Shown here piece by piece: positions 53,049 through 62,088 of a stretch of DNA of 64,000 nt. Every line of letters begins with the position of its first letter. The stretch's first letter is position 1. The position numbers and the translations under genes are program-made. The DNA is from CBDDBX01 sp965225955 (GTDB lineage Bacteria > Acidobacteriota > Aminicenantia > UBA2199), in the NCBI GenBank assembly GCA_965225955.1, contig CBDDBX010000008.1:35610-99609 (forward strand), in the 5' to 3' direction. Below the pieces are notes generated by a model. It ran no database searches, was not told where the DNA came from, and saw only the letters and a program-made list of their open reading frames with translations.

Positions 53049-53465
53049 TTATTTAACTATTTTGCAGCCTTTACTACTCCAGTCAGAGATGCCTCCACTT
53101 AAATTATAGACCTCTTTGAAACCAAGGCGATCCATAACAGACATCGCACTACTACTTCTGCCACCGGATAGGCAATAGATAAAGATCTTCTTCTCTTTAT
53201 CAACCTTATCTATATTTGTTCTGAATGATGGGGAAAAGAAGTTTATATTAACTGCTCCATCAATATGACCGCCACTGAATTCTGCAGGAGATCTTACATC
53301 TATAATCATGAACTTATCACTGCTCTTGTTCTTTTCACAAAGCTCTACCGCTTCTGCTACACTTATATCTTTAAAGTTTTCGTTATTCACTCTGCCTCCT
53401 CTTAAATAGTTCCTGAAAAAATAGACCGCCAGAACTATCAACGCAATTATCAGTAAATTTTTCAT
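53049..53465 (-). CDS. Membrane-anchored rhodanese-domain protein
   Basis: 138 residues from ATG 53465, chosen over an upstream start because GGGAG lies eight bases before and the product opens with a membrane helix (LLIIALIVLAVYFF). A single rhodanese domain follows (VAEAVELCEK, FMIIDVRSPAEFSGGHIDGA). Active-site Cys98 lies in IYCLSGGRSS. The family carries sulfur or acts in thiol chemistry; with this anchor it would face either side of the inner membrane. Single gene with an extended -10 promoter. Confidence 0.88.
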   Translation of the reverse strand: MKNLLIIALIVLAVYFFRNYLRGGRVNNENFKDISVAEAVELCEKNKSSDKFMIIDVRSPAEFSGGHIDGAVNINFFSPSFRTNIDKVDKEKKIFIYCLSGGRSSSAMSVMDRLGFKEVYNLSGGISDWSSKGCKIVK

Positions 53466-53492
53466 ATTTAATACTCCCTGAGTAATCGTTAA

Positions 53493-53522
53493 ATTATAAC
53501 ATGTGGCTCCGGCATCGTGCAA
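53493..53522 (-). promoter_or_regulatory. Predicted extended -10 promoter of the rhodanese gene
   Basis: On the minus strand TGTTATAAT combines a perfect -10 (53498-53493) with an upstream TG extension. A weak -35 TTGCAC (53522-53517) lies 18 bases before. The ATG is about 30 bases downstream. Confidence 0.5.
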
Positions 53523-53678
53523 TATATATAACTGGATCTATTAGCGTGTATTAGTGGTAAGATATAGTCAGGCTATAATGATCTGTTAATCTTTTATAAA
53601 TTTTCCTTATAAAACCGGTTTTCATTAATTTTCGTATCATCTAAAATGAGACTTAACTACCAATTATGAGGAGGATTA

Positions 53679-55625
53679 ATGCAACGGTTTATTCTACTGT
53701 TTCTATTTATTGGTTCTTTAATTTATGCATCTCCGGATAATATATCTGATTTCTCAAAGAAAGCAGATAAGTATAAGGGGAAATTTGCAAGAGTTGTTCT
53801 TTACGACTACGCTGATGTTCACGTAAAGAAAACGGGTATGAACATCAGAGAGGAGGAAACCGCAATTAAGGTACTCTCCAGAAGAGGGTGTAATCAGTAT
53901 CACACTGTAAGCCTCTTCTACGATCCACTGACAATGGTAATGGAAGTTGCTGAAGCTGAAGTTATCAGAAAAAATGGTGAAAGAGAGAAAGTTGATCTTA
54001 AGGATATTAAAAAGTATCCTCAGCCTGCAAGAGCAATCTACTGGCCCAACATCAGAGTATCAATTCCTTTTGGTCTTCTGGAGCCCGGAGATATTGTTCG
54101 CTACAAACTGAAAAAGAAAGGTTTCTCATATGCTCTTCTTGCAGATGAAGCAGGAGATTCACGTTATACCCCTCCAATGAAAGGCCACTTCTACGATATC
54201 GTTAATTTTCAGGAGTATGTTCCTGTTCTTCATAAAAGATATGCCGTTGAGTTCCCTTCAGGTAAGCCTGTTCAGTATAAATTCTATCGTGGTGATGTGA
54301 GTTCAGCTGCTGAATTTACAGATTATGGAAGAAAGTATATTTTTGAAAAAAAGGATATTCCTGCAATTAAGAGAGAACCCCATATGCTGGGTCAGGATGA
54401 TACCGCATACAGACTGCTTATCTCTACAACTGTGAAGTGGGAAGATAAGTCGGAGTGGTTCTACAAGGTTAATGAAAACTACAGCTTTAATATTACAGAC
54501 GAAGTTAAAGCTAAAGTTAAGGAACTTATTGCAAAATGTAAAAATGATGAAGAGAAGATAGATGTTCTGAATCACTGGGTTGCTCACTATATCAGATACT
54601 CAGGTATATCAATGGGTAAAGGTGAAGGATTTACTCTGCACTCTTCAGAAATGATAATGAAAGACAGAACCGGAGTTTGTAAGGATAAAGCCAGTCTTCT
54701 GGTAACTTTCCTGAGAGCTGCAGGTTTTGATGCTTATCCTGCAATGACAATGGCAGGAGCAAAAATAGAAAATTTCCCTGCTGATCACTTCAACCACTGT
54801 GTTGTTGCTTTAAGAGAGAAAGACGGGAAATTCAGAATGCTTGACCCTACATGGATTCCATGGGTAAGAGAGCAGTGGTCTTCAGCAGAACAGGAACAGC
54901 AGTATCTGGTAGGTTATAAAGAGGGACAGACTCTCATGACCACTCCATACTCACCACCTGAGAAGCACTTCTACAATCTGGATGTTAACTGTCGTATCGA
55001 TAAAAACGGAACTCTCACAGGAACTTTTGCTGTAGAGTGTGAAGGTCAGACTGATTCAAGAATGAGACGTTACCTCAGACGTAACCATAAAGCTGAGAGT
55101 ACTGCCTATCTTGTTAATCTTATTAAGAGTGCATGGCCACAGGCTCAGATTAAAAGCATGAACTACCATAATCCATGGGACCTTTCCAGAAGAATGACTG
55201 TAAACATAAAAGTAGTTATTCCGGGGTACGGTATTAAAGATGGTAAAAAGCTCTATTTCAGATCTCCGGCTCTCTGGTACACAAAAGCTGACAGAATAAA
55301 CAGGGATCTGGGTATGAGACTGAGTGGTAAGAAGAGAACCTGGGGTATCAGAAGCGGTTGCACCAAAATGTATCGCATTAAAGAGGTTGTGAGGTTTGAT
55401 GGAAAACCTGCTTTGGGTAAGAAGGATCTGCTTAAGTCTGAGTCCCATAAGGGTAAATTTGCAGACTTTATTCTTAAATCAAAACTGTCAGGTAAGATTC
55501 TGAGAACAGATCTTACAATGAAGATGAAGAAGAGAATCTATCCTAAAGAGGCTTTTGGTGATCTGAAAGAGGTAATCTCCTCCTTTAAGGATGCAGAAGA
55601 GAAGATTCTCTCTGTGGAGCTATGA
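53679..55625 (+). CDS. Exported DUF3857 / transglutaminase-like protein 1
   Basis: 648 residues with a signal peptide (~1-18). The N-terminal half is DUF3857-like (YDYADVHVKKTGMNIREEET, then VEVAEAEVIRKNGER-like strand pattern). A transglutaminase-like core follows (~300-400): the catalytic Cys in DRTGVCKDKASLLVTFLRA, then a His in HFNHCVVALREKDG, then Asp in FRMLDPTWIPW. The C-terminal ~200 residues are beta-rich and basic. The family occurs in diverse diderms and its substrate is unknown. It is followed eleven bases later by a shorter relative, so the two probably act together. GGAGG ribosome site. Confidence 0.85.
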   Translation: MQRFILLFLFIGSLIYASPDNISDFSKKADKYKGKFARVVLYDYADVHVKKTGMNIREEETAIKVLSRRGCNQYHTVSLFYDPLTMVMEVAEAEVIRKNGEREKVDLKDIKKYPQPARAIYWPNIRVSIPFGLLEPGDIVRYKLKKKGFSYALLADEAGDSRYTPPMKGHFYDIVNFQEYVPVLHKRYAVEFPSGKPVQYKFYRGDVSSAAEFTDYGRKYIFEKKDIPAIKREPHMLGQDDTAYRLLISTTVKWEDKSEWFYKVNENYSFNITDEVKAKVKELIAKCKNDEEKIDVLNHWVAHYIRYSGISMGKGEGFTLHSSEMIMKDRTGVCKDKASLLVTFLRAAGFDAYPAMTMAGAKIENFPADHFNHCVVALREKDGKFRMLDPTWIPWVREQWSSAEQEQQYLVGYKEGQTLMTTPYSPPEKHFYNLDVNCRIDKNGTLTGTFAVECEGQTDSRMRRYLRRNHKAESTAYLVNLIKSAWPQAQIKSMNYHNPWDLSRRMTVNIKVVIPGYGIKDGKKLYFRSPALWYTKADRINRDLGMRLSGKKRTWGIRSGCTKMYRIKEVVRFDGKPALGKKDLLKSESHKGKFADFILKSKLSGKILRTDLTMKMKKRIYPKEAFGDLKEVISSFKDAEEKILSVEL

Positions 55626-55635
55626 GGTGCAGCAA

Positions 55636-57267
55636 ATGAAAACAGTAATAGTATTATTAACACTTCTTATGTGTACAGCACTGTTTGCAGACAGTAGTGC
55701 GACAATATTGAAAGAAGAGGTAACAATAGATGTTAAAGCTGATGGATCTGTAGTTCAGGAGATCTATCAGAAAGTAAGAATGGAGAATGCCAATGGCTAC
55801 AATCTCTTTGGAGAGTGGTTCTATCCATACAACCCTGCTCTTGAAGAGGTCAAGATTCTTAAGTCAGACACTTACCAGAAAGGAGGAGCTGTTGTTTCCA
55901 CACCGGAAAATGGTTATCTCACACAGAGCCCTTTCAGTACTCAGAATGCACCGGATTTCTCTTTTATGAGAGAACAGATGGTTTCTCATACAGGTCTTGA
56001 ACCAGGTTCTGTAATTGAATTCAGATATGTAATTAAGGACAAAAAGCCTTTCAGAGCTGTACTTGTTCAGAAAATGGGTGGATATGTTCCTGTTTTAAGC
56101 AAGAAGGTAACTATTAAAGGTGTTCCTGCTGATCGTATTATGGTTAATGGTAATGTGTCAGTTAATGGTAATGTTTACACTATTAAGAATGTAAAACCAA
56201 TTCTTGCTTCCCGTTACTTCAGAAAATCTTCAGGTATGCCTTTTGTATATGTTGAGCTGAAGAGTCCTGCAGAAACAATTAAGAAGAATTTTGATAAAGT
56301 CTATGATGATGTCTGTGCATCTGAATTTGCTGACTACCTTAAACTTACTGCAATGTCAGATGAGTGTGAAATTGTAGACAGTGTGAAGTCTTTTGTAAAT
56401 AAAAAGCTTACAGATGTGAGACTTAGTGGGGAGAAGTACAGCTTTACTCCAAGAAAAGCGTCAGCAATCTGGAGATCCGGTTATGCCACAAAGCTTGAGA
56501 AGGTATTTCTTATCCACACTCTTCTTAAGTATTTTAAAATAGACCACTCTGCTGGTTATACTGTAGAGAAGTTTAAAGGCAAACCTCTCTTCGAAACTCC
56601 GGGATATTATATTTTCTCATCTGTTCAGATCTATCCTTCAACTATCTTTACTGCTGGTAAAACAGCTGTTCCGGTTATTGGTAAACCTCTGGCTATTGTA
56701 AATACTCCTTCTGTCTATTCAGTATCACTCCGCCTTAAAGAGGGTAAACCCGGAGAGTTTTCCGGTACAGCAATGGCAGATATCAGAAACGGTATGGCAA
56801 ATCCTCCTATGGCATCTCTAATGCCTCTAAAAGGTGTATCAGTTAAATCTGTAAAAGATATGGTTAAGAGTGGTTCCAGAACTGTATCCAAAGGTAAGGC
56901 TACATTTAAAACAGGTAAAAAGAAGGTTCTTAATATGGCAGGCTCTTCAATAGCCCGTAATTTCCATCTGGGAGATATTTTCAACTGGACTAAACAGAGT
57001 AGCAGAATTGAACTTCCTGTGCCACTGAAAATCAGACTTCACATGGTTCTGGAAACTGGTAAAAAGTTTGTTACCAGTAAAGGTGGAGATGTTAAAAACA
57101 GTAGCGGAAGCAGCAGCTGGAAATGGGTTAAAAAGAAAGATTCTGTAGAGTTTCTTGGAGAACTTAATATCAAAAAGAGAGTTTTTACTAAAGCTGAATT
57201 CTCCCAGCTTGAAGCTCTTATTTCTCCATTCCTCAATACCAGTAATAATACTGTAATTCTTAAATAG
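55636..57267 (+). CDS. Exported DUF3857 / transglutaminase-like protein 2 (degenerate)
   Basis: About 543 residues from ATG 55636, which begins a signal peptide (VIVLLTLLMCTALFAD). An in-frame upstream start overlaps the previous gene. The N-terminal half resembles DUF3857 (SSATILKEEVTIDVKADGSV; LEPGSVIEFRYVIKDKKPF). The transglutaminase-like region (~240-330) has KASAIWRSGYATKLEKVFLI where the catalytic Cys of the first protein stands, so the nucleophile appears to be missing. A beta-rich end follows. I infer a catalytically inactive partner of protein 1. A hairpin ends the unit. Confidence 0.8.
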   Translation: MKTVIVLLTLLMCTALFADSSATILKEEVTIDVKADGSVVQEIYQKVRMENANGYNLFGEWFYPYNPALEEVKILKSDTYQKGGAVVSTPENGYLTQSPFSTQNAPDFSFMREQMVSHTGLEPGSVIEFRYVIKDKKPFRAVLVQKMGGYVPVLSKKVTIKGVPADRIMVNGNVSVNGNVYTIKNVKPILASRYFRKSSGMPFVYVELKSPAETIKKNFDKVYDDVCASEFADYLKLTAMSDECEIVDSVKSFVNKKLTDVRLSGEKYSFTPRKASAIWRSGYATKLEKVFLIHTLLKYFKIDHSAGYTVEKFKGKPLFETPGYYIFSSVQIYPSTIFTAGKTAVPVIGKPLAIVNTPSVYSVSLRLKEGKPGEFSGTAMADIRNGMANPPMASLMPLKGVSVKSVKDMVKSGSRTVSKGKATFKTGKKKVLNMAGSSIARNFHLGDIFNWTKQSSRIELPVPLKIRLHMVLETGKKFVTSKGGDVKNSSGSSSWKWVKKKDSVEFLGELNIKKRVFTKAEFSQLEALISPFLNTSNNTVILK

Positions 57268-57277
57268 AGAAGATAAA

Positions 57278-57305
57278 GTCCGCCGGACTCCGGTATCCGG
57301 CGGAC
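57278..57305. terminator. Hairpin between convergent genes
   Basis: A perfect ten-base-pair stem GTCCGCCGGA with TCCGGCGGAC and an eight-base loop follows the rightward stop by ten bases. It also lies just past the end of the leftward phosphoesterase gene, so it can serve both. Confidence 0.65.
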
Positions 57306-57313
57306 CCAATCCG

Positions 57314-58075
57314 TTAAGAGACAAGTTCTTCTTTCTTCAATTCCCTGAGTTCAGATTTTCTTTCCTGGTATTTAGCTGAACCCAGTTTGATTGTCTGATA
57401 CTTAAGGGATTCTGTGTCCACAACAACTCCCTGAAACTCCCCGAGAGAGCAGGAACCACAGTTTAAGTATCTCTTTTTATTATTAAGGTAGTAGACTTTA
57501 TGCGCTTCTACTTTATGGGTATGTGCCAGAACAACCATGTCATATTTAGTCAGAAGCTTCAGTGCATATTTCAGATATTTTGCAGTACTGTATCTTCTGG
57601 GAATATGGTTAATCTGACTATCCAGTTCCACAAGCTTAAAATAGAGCCTGTTCAGAGGCTCATACCTGGTCAGTTGTTTAAGGATCTTAAAAACAAGCCT
57701 TGAAATAGCCTGCCCTGGTGCAGAACCATCAAAAAAATCAGCATTATGGCCATGCTCAATATGTATCTTCTGGCCTTTGCTGTTTTCAATATCCAGCTCT
57801 GTTTCACCAAAATCATTTATCATATCGTGGTTTCCCCTGATATAGTAGAAGTTTCTTAATCTGAAGTAGTTCACAAGATCTCTGTGATTGGCTTCTATTT
57901 CTGAGTAGTTGAACTTGTAGAGTTCATAGATGTCTCCATTAAGAACTACTCTGTCTATTGAGTACTGACTAATAACATGTTCTACAGTCTCAATAAATTC
58001 TCCGGTATCCCATCCGAAAGTATCGGTATGGTGTCCGGCTCCAAGATGCAGATCAGAAATAACCAGAAGTTTCAT
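57314..58075 (-). CDS. Calcineurin-like metallophosphoesterase, glycolipid operon
   Basis: 253 residues with all metallophosphoesterase motifs: ISDLHLGAGHH, LNGDIYELYKF, IRGNHDMIND, EHGHNADFF and LAHTHKVEAHK. Length and motif spacing are close to UDP-2,3-diacylglucosamine hydrolase LpxH, though the LpxH-specific residues cannot be checked by eye with confidence. It lies eight bases after the GT-B gene and shares an operon with two glycosyltransferases, so a lipid-linked phosphate or sugar phosphate is the likely substrate. A plain phosphodiesterase for another substrate is the alternative. Confidence 0.82.
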   Translation of the reverse strand: MKLLVISDLHLGAGHHTDTFGWDTGEFIETVEHVISQYSIDRVVLNGDIYELYKFNYSEIEANHRDLVNYFRLRNFYYIRGNHDMINDFGETELDIENSKGQKIHIEHGHNADFFDGSAPGQAISRLVFKILKQLTRYEPLNRLYFKLVELDSQINHIPRRYSTAKYLKYALKLLTKYDMVVLAHTHKVEAHKVYYLNNKKRYLNCGSCSLGEFQGVVVDTESLKYQTIKLGSAKYQERKSELRELKKEELVS

Positions 58076-58083
58076 TTTTTCTC

Positions 58084-59478
58084 CTATTTACCCATCGGTT
58101 TTACACCTGAGTCAAATACTCCTTTTAAAACCAGTTCTTCTATTTTGTAAGTGCCAAGAGTTCTGGCATTTATAAATCCATTCCATGCAGATTGAGCAAG
58201 TCTGCCTCTGCTTATTAGGTGATCCAGCCATTCAGCACAGGATGAAGCAGGCCCTGGCTGGGATATTCCTGCATGTATCTCTCTGAGCCATCGGCGGTTG
58301 AGCTTTTCGTGGTGTCCTACGGGGGATGAGATGATTATTGGTAATCCCAGACCACAGTAGAAAGAGAGTTCACTTGGTTTAGTCCAGAGAACATCTGTTT
58401 CCCTCAGCATTGAGTTGAAGAGTCTGAAATACTCCATTACATCATTATGAAATGCTATTTTTACAGATTTCCCAAGATACTCCTCCAGCCCTGCAGACTT
58501 AAGTTCATCAAGGAGAAACGAGTATATACTCTCATTTATTCCGGCGGAGAAGTAGAGGGATATTTCACTGTCTGCAATCTTTTCCTTCAGACTCAGAATA
58601 ATATCCCGGGTCATCTTATACTGAACCCCCGAACCACCTATGGCAAACATCAGTGTAAATTTCCCTGGTGGTGAAGCTTCAGAGAAACTTCGGTTCAGAT
58701 AGCGCCTGATTGAATCCTGGTGAACAGGGAGGAATCTTTTCCTCGGATCGAGCCTGAGTAATCTCTTAAAGAGATCCTCCTTAATTGTATCCATCTCATA
58801 TCTGTTTCCTATATTTTCCACAGGAAGGGGAAAGCCTGTAATAAAGACGTTACTTTTTCTTATGCCGTAGCTTATGAGTCTTCTTCTTGCCTGATGACAT
58901 GGTACCAGATATTTTATATTACTTGATTCCGGGTCTTTGGGAACCCATACCCGGTTTATATCTGTATCTGTAACAACAAGATAGTTGTGCTCAAAGTCAG
59001 GTATATAGCTGTCTATCTCAAGAGCTGTTGCATAGAATGTATTTATTACCGGCAGACCTTTAAGTTCAATCTCTTTTATCAGTTGTGAGCAAAGCCCATG
59101 TTTTCTGATAATCCTGTGAAGCCATAAGGCACCTATTGTAGGTTTTGAGAGATCCCGGACTGGATAGTATGGAGGTATTCGCAGTACAGCATCCATTATG
59201 CTGAAAAGGGGAGCTCCTATAAGAGGAAGATTGTGGAGTCGTGACATAAAGTAGTAGATCCGCTTTGTTCTCTCCCAGACTCTCTTCTCTTTATCTGTTG
59301 CTGAGGGGTTGTCTGTGGAGTTGTATATTACTATTCCGTCTTTAGTAAGATCCTCAAGAGGAGCTGCTGCTCTGGCATGTCCAAGCCCCATAAGAGCAGT
59401 AACTACAGTGGCATTTTCGTAGTTACCCTGATAGATGGTTTTAAGAAGTCCCACTTTTTTTCCGTCCTCATAGTTCAT
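58084..59478 (-). CDS. GT-B-like putative glycosyltransferase of unknown acceptor
   Basis: 464 residues. The N-terminal VVTALMGLGHARAAAPL resembles the glycine-rich acceptor loop of GT-B enzymes such as MurG or diacylglycerol glucosyltransferases. The second half begins FTLMFAIGGSGVQYKMTRDI, then DVLWTKPSELSFYCGLGLPI and SSPVGHHEKLNRRWL, comparable to the donor-sugar domain. No membrane helix. Located between a GT-2-like glycosyltransferase (four bases upstream) and a phosphoesterase, so a glycolipid synthesis step is likely. I do not recognise the specific family. Confidence 0.72.
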   Translation of the reverse strand: MNYEDGKKVGLLKTIYQGNYENATVVTALMGLGHARAAAPLEDLTKDGIVIYNSTDNPSATDKEKRVWERTKRIYYFMSRLHNLPLIGAPLFSIMDAVLRIPPYYPVRDLSKPTIGALWLHRIIRKHGLCSQLIKEIELKGLPVINTFYATALEIDSYIPDFEHNYLVVTDTDINRVWVPKDPESSNIKYLVPCHQARRRLISYGIRKSNVFITGFPLPVENIGNRYEMDTIKEDLFKRLLRLDPRKRFLPVHQDSIRRYLNRSFSEASPPGKFTLMFAIGGSGVQYKMTRDIILSLKEKIADSEISLYFSAGINESIYSFLLDELKSAGLEEYLGKSVKIAFHNDVMEYFRLFNSMLRETDVLWTKPSELSFYCGLGLPIIISSPVGHHEKLNRRWLREIHAGISQPGPASSCAEWLDHLISRGRLAQSAWNGFINARTLGTYKIEELVLKGVFDSGVKPMGK

Positions 59479-59482
59479 GTTT

Positions 59483-60637
59483 CTATTCCAGCCCTGAAGG
59501 GGAGTACTTTATCTCTGAATATCTGACTATTCTGATCTTTCTGCCTCTCCAGTTAACACTTCCTGTAAAGAAGGGGCGTATTGCTGCTTCAAAGAGAATA
59601 AGATCTTTTAAGAGGGTTGTAAAAGGTACCATAAGGAGCTTTGTAAATCTGAAGTTGTTCATAAAAACATAAGCCAGGGATTCAGTTGCTATCTTTGCTG
59701 CTGATATAGTAAGAAACAGTTCCAGGGGGATAACACCTGCAATTGCTGCTATTAATGAGAAGAGTATGGGGTTCATGAACATAGTCTCTATTACAGCAGC
59801 TGTTCTGTTGATTTTATGCCTCATTACAGACCATCTTATAACTCTGCCTCTGAAAGCTTTTACTGAACCAGAGGCGTTGTGGTTGTTTACCCAGACCTGA
59901 TTGGTTGAAATTCCAAGTTTTCTGTCTGTATAGTGTTTACCCATCATATAGTCCTCTGCCAGATAGTTGATAAAGAATCTGAAACCACCAAATTCACGTC
60001 TGAGAGTCTCTTTTTCAAGAAGAATGGATTTACCAACAGTTAACTGATGCCGGAACATCATCCATGAACCGAGAATGTTGCCTGAAACATACAGCCCCAG
60101 ATAGTTACTCTCAATAAGAGAACCTGGGGAATCAATTCTTCCTCCTCTAATGGGAGAAAAAACCATTTTTGAATCTTTGAGAATATACTCTTCTGAAAGT
60201 TTTTTAAGAGTTCCCTGATCTATTCTGATATTTGCATCCGCAACCCATAAGAGAGTTCCTTCGGCGATCTTTTCCAGTGCATCAAGATTATCAATTTTAG
60301 GGTTTTTATCCTTTTTTGTTCCGGTAAATACGAGTCTCGTTCTTATTGCGGGATATTTTGCTGCAACAGCCTCTATTACTGGTGTTGCTTCATCCTCCGG
60401 GGTTTCCAGGGCAAAGAGCATCTCAAAATCCGGGTAATTCTGCTCATAAAAGGAGACGATGTTTGCTTCAAAACCATTATCTGCACCTTTAACGGGTTTA
60501 AGAACAGATACCTTCGGATATTGCAGATCCTTTGGCACTCTTCTTCTGTTTCTGTAGAATGATGCTGTTGTAAGAAAAAGATAGATAAAATAGAGTATAG
60601 TACCAGCTATGGGTATTATAGTTATAAATGTCTTCAT
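59483..60637 (-). CDS. Ceramide-glucosyltransferase-like GT2/GT21 membrane glycosyltransferase
   Basis: 384 residues. N-terminal membrane anchor (~5-27), then the GT-A domain: YPKVSVLKPVKGADNG, the D-motif region WVADANIRIDQ, the ED motif LAEDYMMGKH and the RxxRW motif RGRVIRWSVMR. Two or three further membrane segments follow (~285-345). These are the D1, D2, D3, (Q/R)xxRW marks of GT21 ceramide glucosyltransferase and of hopanoid HpnI. It would glucosylate or N-acetylglucosaminylate a lipid at the inner membrane. It heads the three-gene leftward operon with the GT-B protein and a phosphoesterase. Confidence 0.88.
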   Translation of the reverse strand: MKTFITIIPIAGTILYFIYLFLTTASFYRNRRRVPKDLQYPKVSVLKPVKGADNGFEANIVSFYEQNYPDFEMLFALETPEDEATPVIEAVAAKYPAIRTRLVFTGTKKDKNPKIDNLDALEKIAEGTLLWVADANIRIDQGTLKKLSEEYILKDSKMVFSPIRGGRIDSPGSLIESNYLGLYVSGNILGSWMMFRHQLTVGKSILLEKETLRREFGGFRFFINYLAEDYMMGKHYTDRKLGISTNQVWVNNHNASGSVKAFRGRVIRWSVMRHKINRTAAVIETMFMNPILFSLIAAIAGVIPLELFLTISAAKIATESLAYVFMNNFRFTKLLMVPFTTLLKDLILFEAAIRPFFTGSVNWRGRKIRIVRYSEIKYSPSGLE

Positions 60638-60721
60638 CTCTTGTCTCTCCAGAGATGAAGTTTATCTGTTAAGGGTTAAATAGAGATGTTATATAGGTTA
60701 ATTACCTGTTAATTTTTGAAG

Positions 60722-61585
60722 TTATTCTGATATCCAGGTTGATGCATACTGATATTCTGCAGGTGTATCTATCTGTGGAGGAGTTCTCTCCCACTTTCCT
60801 GTTATACCTTTCTCCGCAAGAGTTGTTTCAAAGTGACTCATTGCAATTCCAATATCTGAAGCAGGAAGGTCAGCCAGCTTCATGATTTTAAGAGTCTTGT
60901 TATAACTCTTTATTCTGTTAATAAAGAAGTGAAATGAATTCCCATCTTTCAGAACTCTCCAGGGCTGGCGGTTTGAGGCAGATGGAGCAGCTCTTACCAT
61001 CTCTAAAGGAATTGCAAAATCCCCGGCACCACTCTTATTGAGAGGAGTTTCAAAGTCTTTATTAAAAAAGAGTTTTCTGAAAGATATTCTTTTTCTTGCT
61101 CCTGCACTGAGCCTTACAATCTTATCAACGGTTCCACGACGGTTCCCCATATTACCCGCAGCAATTACAAAAGGAAGTATCTCATTACCTGAACAGTTCA
61201 TCGCTCGGTTGAAGCTGCTTTTTGTAAAACTGCCTCCAAGCCAGCAGGAACCAAGCCCGAGATCTGTAAGTTTAAGAACAACCAGCTCTGTAAGATAACC
61301 GGTATCAATTATCGACTCAATATCTTTATTACAGCAGACTGCAATATATACAGATGGGTTTTTAATAAAGCCGTAAGTACCGTGGTTTTTGAAATCTGAA
61401 GGTTTTTCAGTTGAACCTGAAACAATCCCGAACCTGCATATGTTACCAAAAGGAGATGATGAAAGGGAATCAATGAAGTTCTGTAATTCCTCAAACTGTG
61501 CCTGTGTAACCGGCTCTTTTGTAAACTTTCTCCATGAGGTTCTTGTGTCTATAAGCTCTTCTGCAGATCTGTTAAAAAGTTTCAT
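60722..61585 (-). CDS. Nitroreductase-family protein
   Basis: 287 residues. N-terminal block SAEELIDTRTSWRKFTKEPV resembles the nitroreductase FMN-binding RxSxRxF region. FMN-contact block near residue 103 is LTDLGLGSCWLGGSFTKSSF. The C-terminal half repeats a flavin-fold pattern (MVRAAPSASNRQPWRVLKDG), where the 'PSxxNxQPW' is another nitroreductase signature, so this looks like the two-part 'TM1586-like' nitroreductase type. Substrate unknown; such enzymes reduce nitro compounds or quinones with NAD(P)H. Single gene with an AAAGGAG ribosome site, divergent from the thioesterase. Confidence 0.83.
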   Translation of the reverse strand: MKLFNRSAEELIDTRTSWRKFTKEPVTQAQFEELQNFIDSLSSSPFGNICRFGIVSGSTEKPSDFKNHGTYGFIKNPSVYIAVCCNKDIESIIDTGYLTELVVLKLTDLGLGSCWLGGSFTKSSFNRAMNCSGNEILPFVIAAGNMGNRRGTVDKIVRLSAGARKRISFRKLFFNKDFETPLNKSGAGDFAIPLEMVRAAPSASNRQPWRVLKDGNSFHFFINRIKSYNKTLKIMKLADLPASDIGIAMSHFETTLAEKGITGKWERTPPQIDTPAEYQYASTWISE

Positions 61586-61674
61586 AGCAATCTCCTTTAT
61601 CGGGATGGGTATTTGATCTATAATGATATCATGAAAAAGGTTATTTTGAGACTATCTCAAAAACGGAGGAAATA

Positions 61675-62073
61675 ATGGATAATGATCTGTTCAGAACAGA
61701 GCTGGAAGTAAGGGATTATGAGTGCGATATTCAGGGGATAGTAAATAACTCGGTTTATCAGAACTATATGGAACATGCGAGGCATAAGTTTCTTAAAACC
61801 CGTGATGTGGATTTTAATGCTCTTGCTCTGAAGGGAATAAATCTGGTGGTTATAAAAGCTGAAATAGAATATAAAGATTCTCTCCGTGGAGGAGATCTCT
61901 TCTATGTTACTGTTAATATGGTTAAAGATTCAAGAATAAAGCTTGCATTTATGCAGGAAGTAAGAAGAGTTGCAGATGATAAGCTCATGGCAAAGGGTAA
62001 GATAACAGGTGTTGCCCTCAATGAGAGAGGGCGTCCTTCAATACCAGCTGAAATTGAACATTTACTGAAATAG
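61675..62073 (+). CDS. Acyl-CoA thioesterase, YbgC/4HBT family
   Basis: 132 residues of the hot-dog fold. Catalytic aspartate block VRDYECDIQGIVNNSVYQNY matches the 4HBT/YbgC pattern YxDxDxxGhVNNxxY. The following YMEHARHKFL is also conserved. Acts on acyl-CoA or acyl-ACP thioesters; YbgC members are often linked to the Tol-Pal system, but no tol gene is here. GGAGG ribosome site eight bases before ATG 61675. Followed 15 bases later by rsmE, so the two form a small operon. Confidence 0.9.
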   Translation: MDNDLFRTELEVRDYECDIQGIVNNSVYQNYMEHARHKFLKTRDVDFNALALKGINLVVIKAEIEYKDSLRGGDLFYVTVNMVKDSRIKLAFMQEVRRVADDKLMAKGKITGVALNERGRPSIPAEIEHLLK

Positions 62074-62088
62074 GAACAGGTAGTAAAA

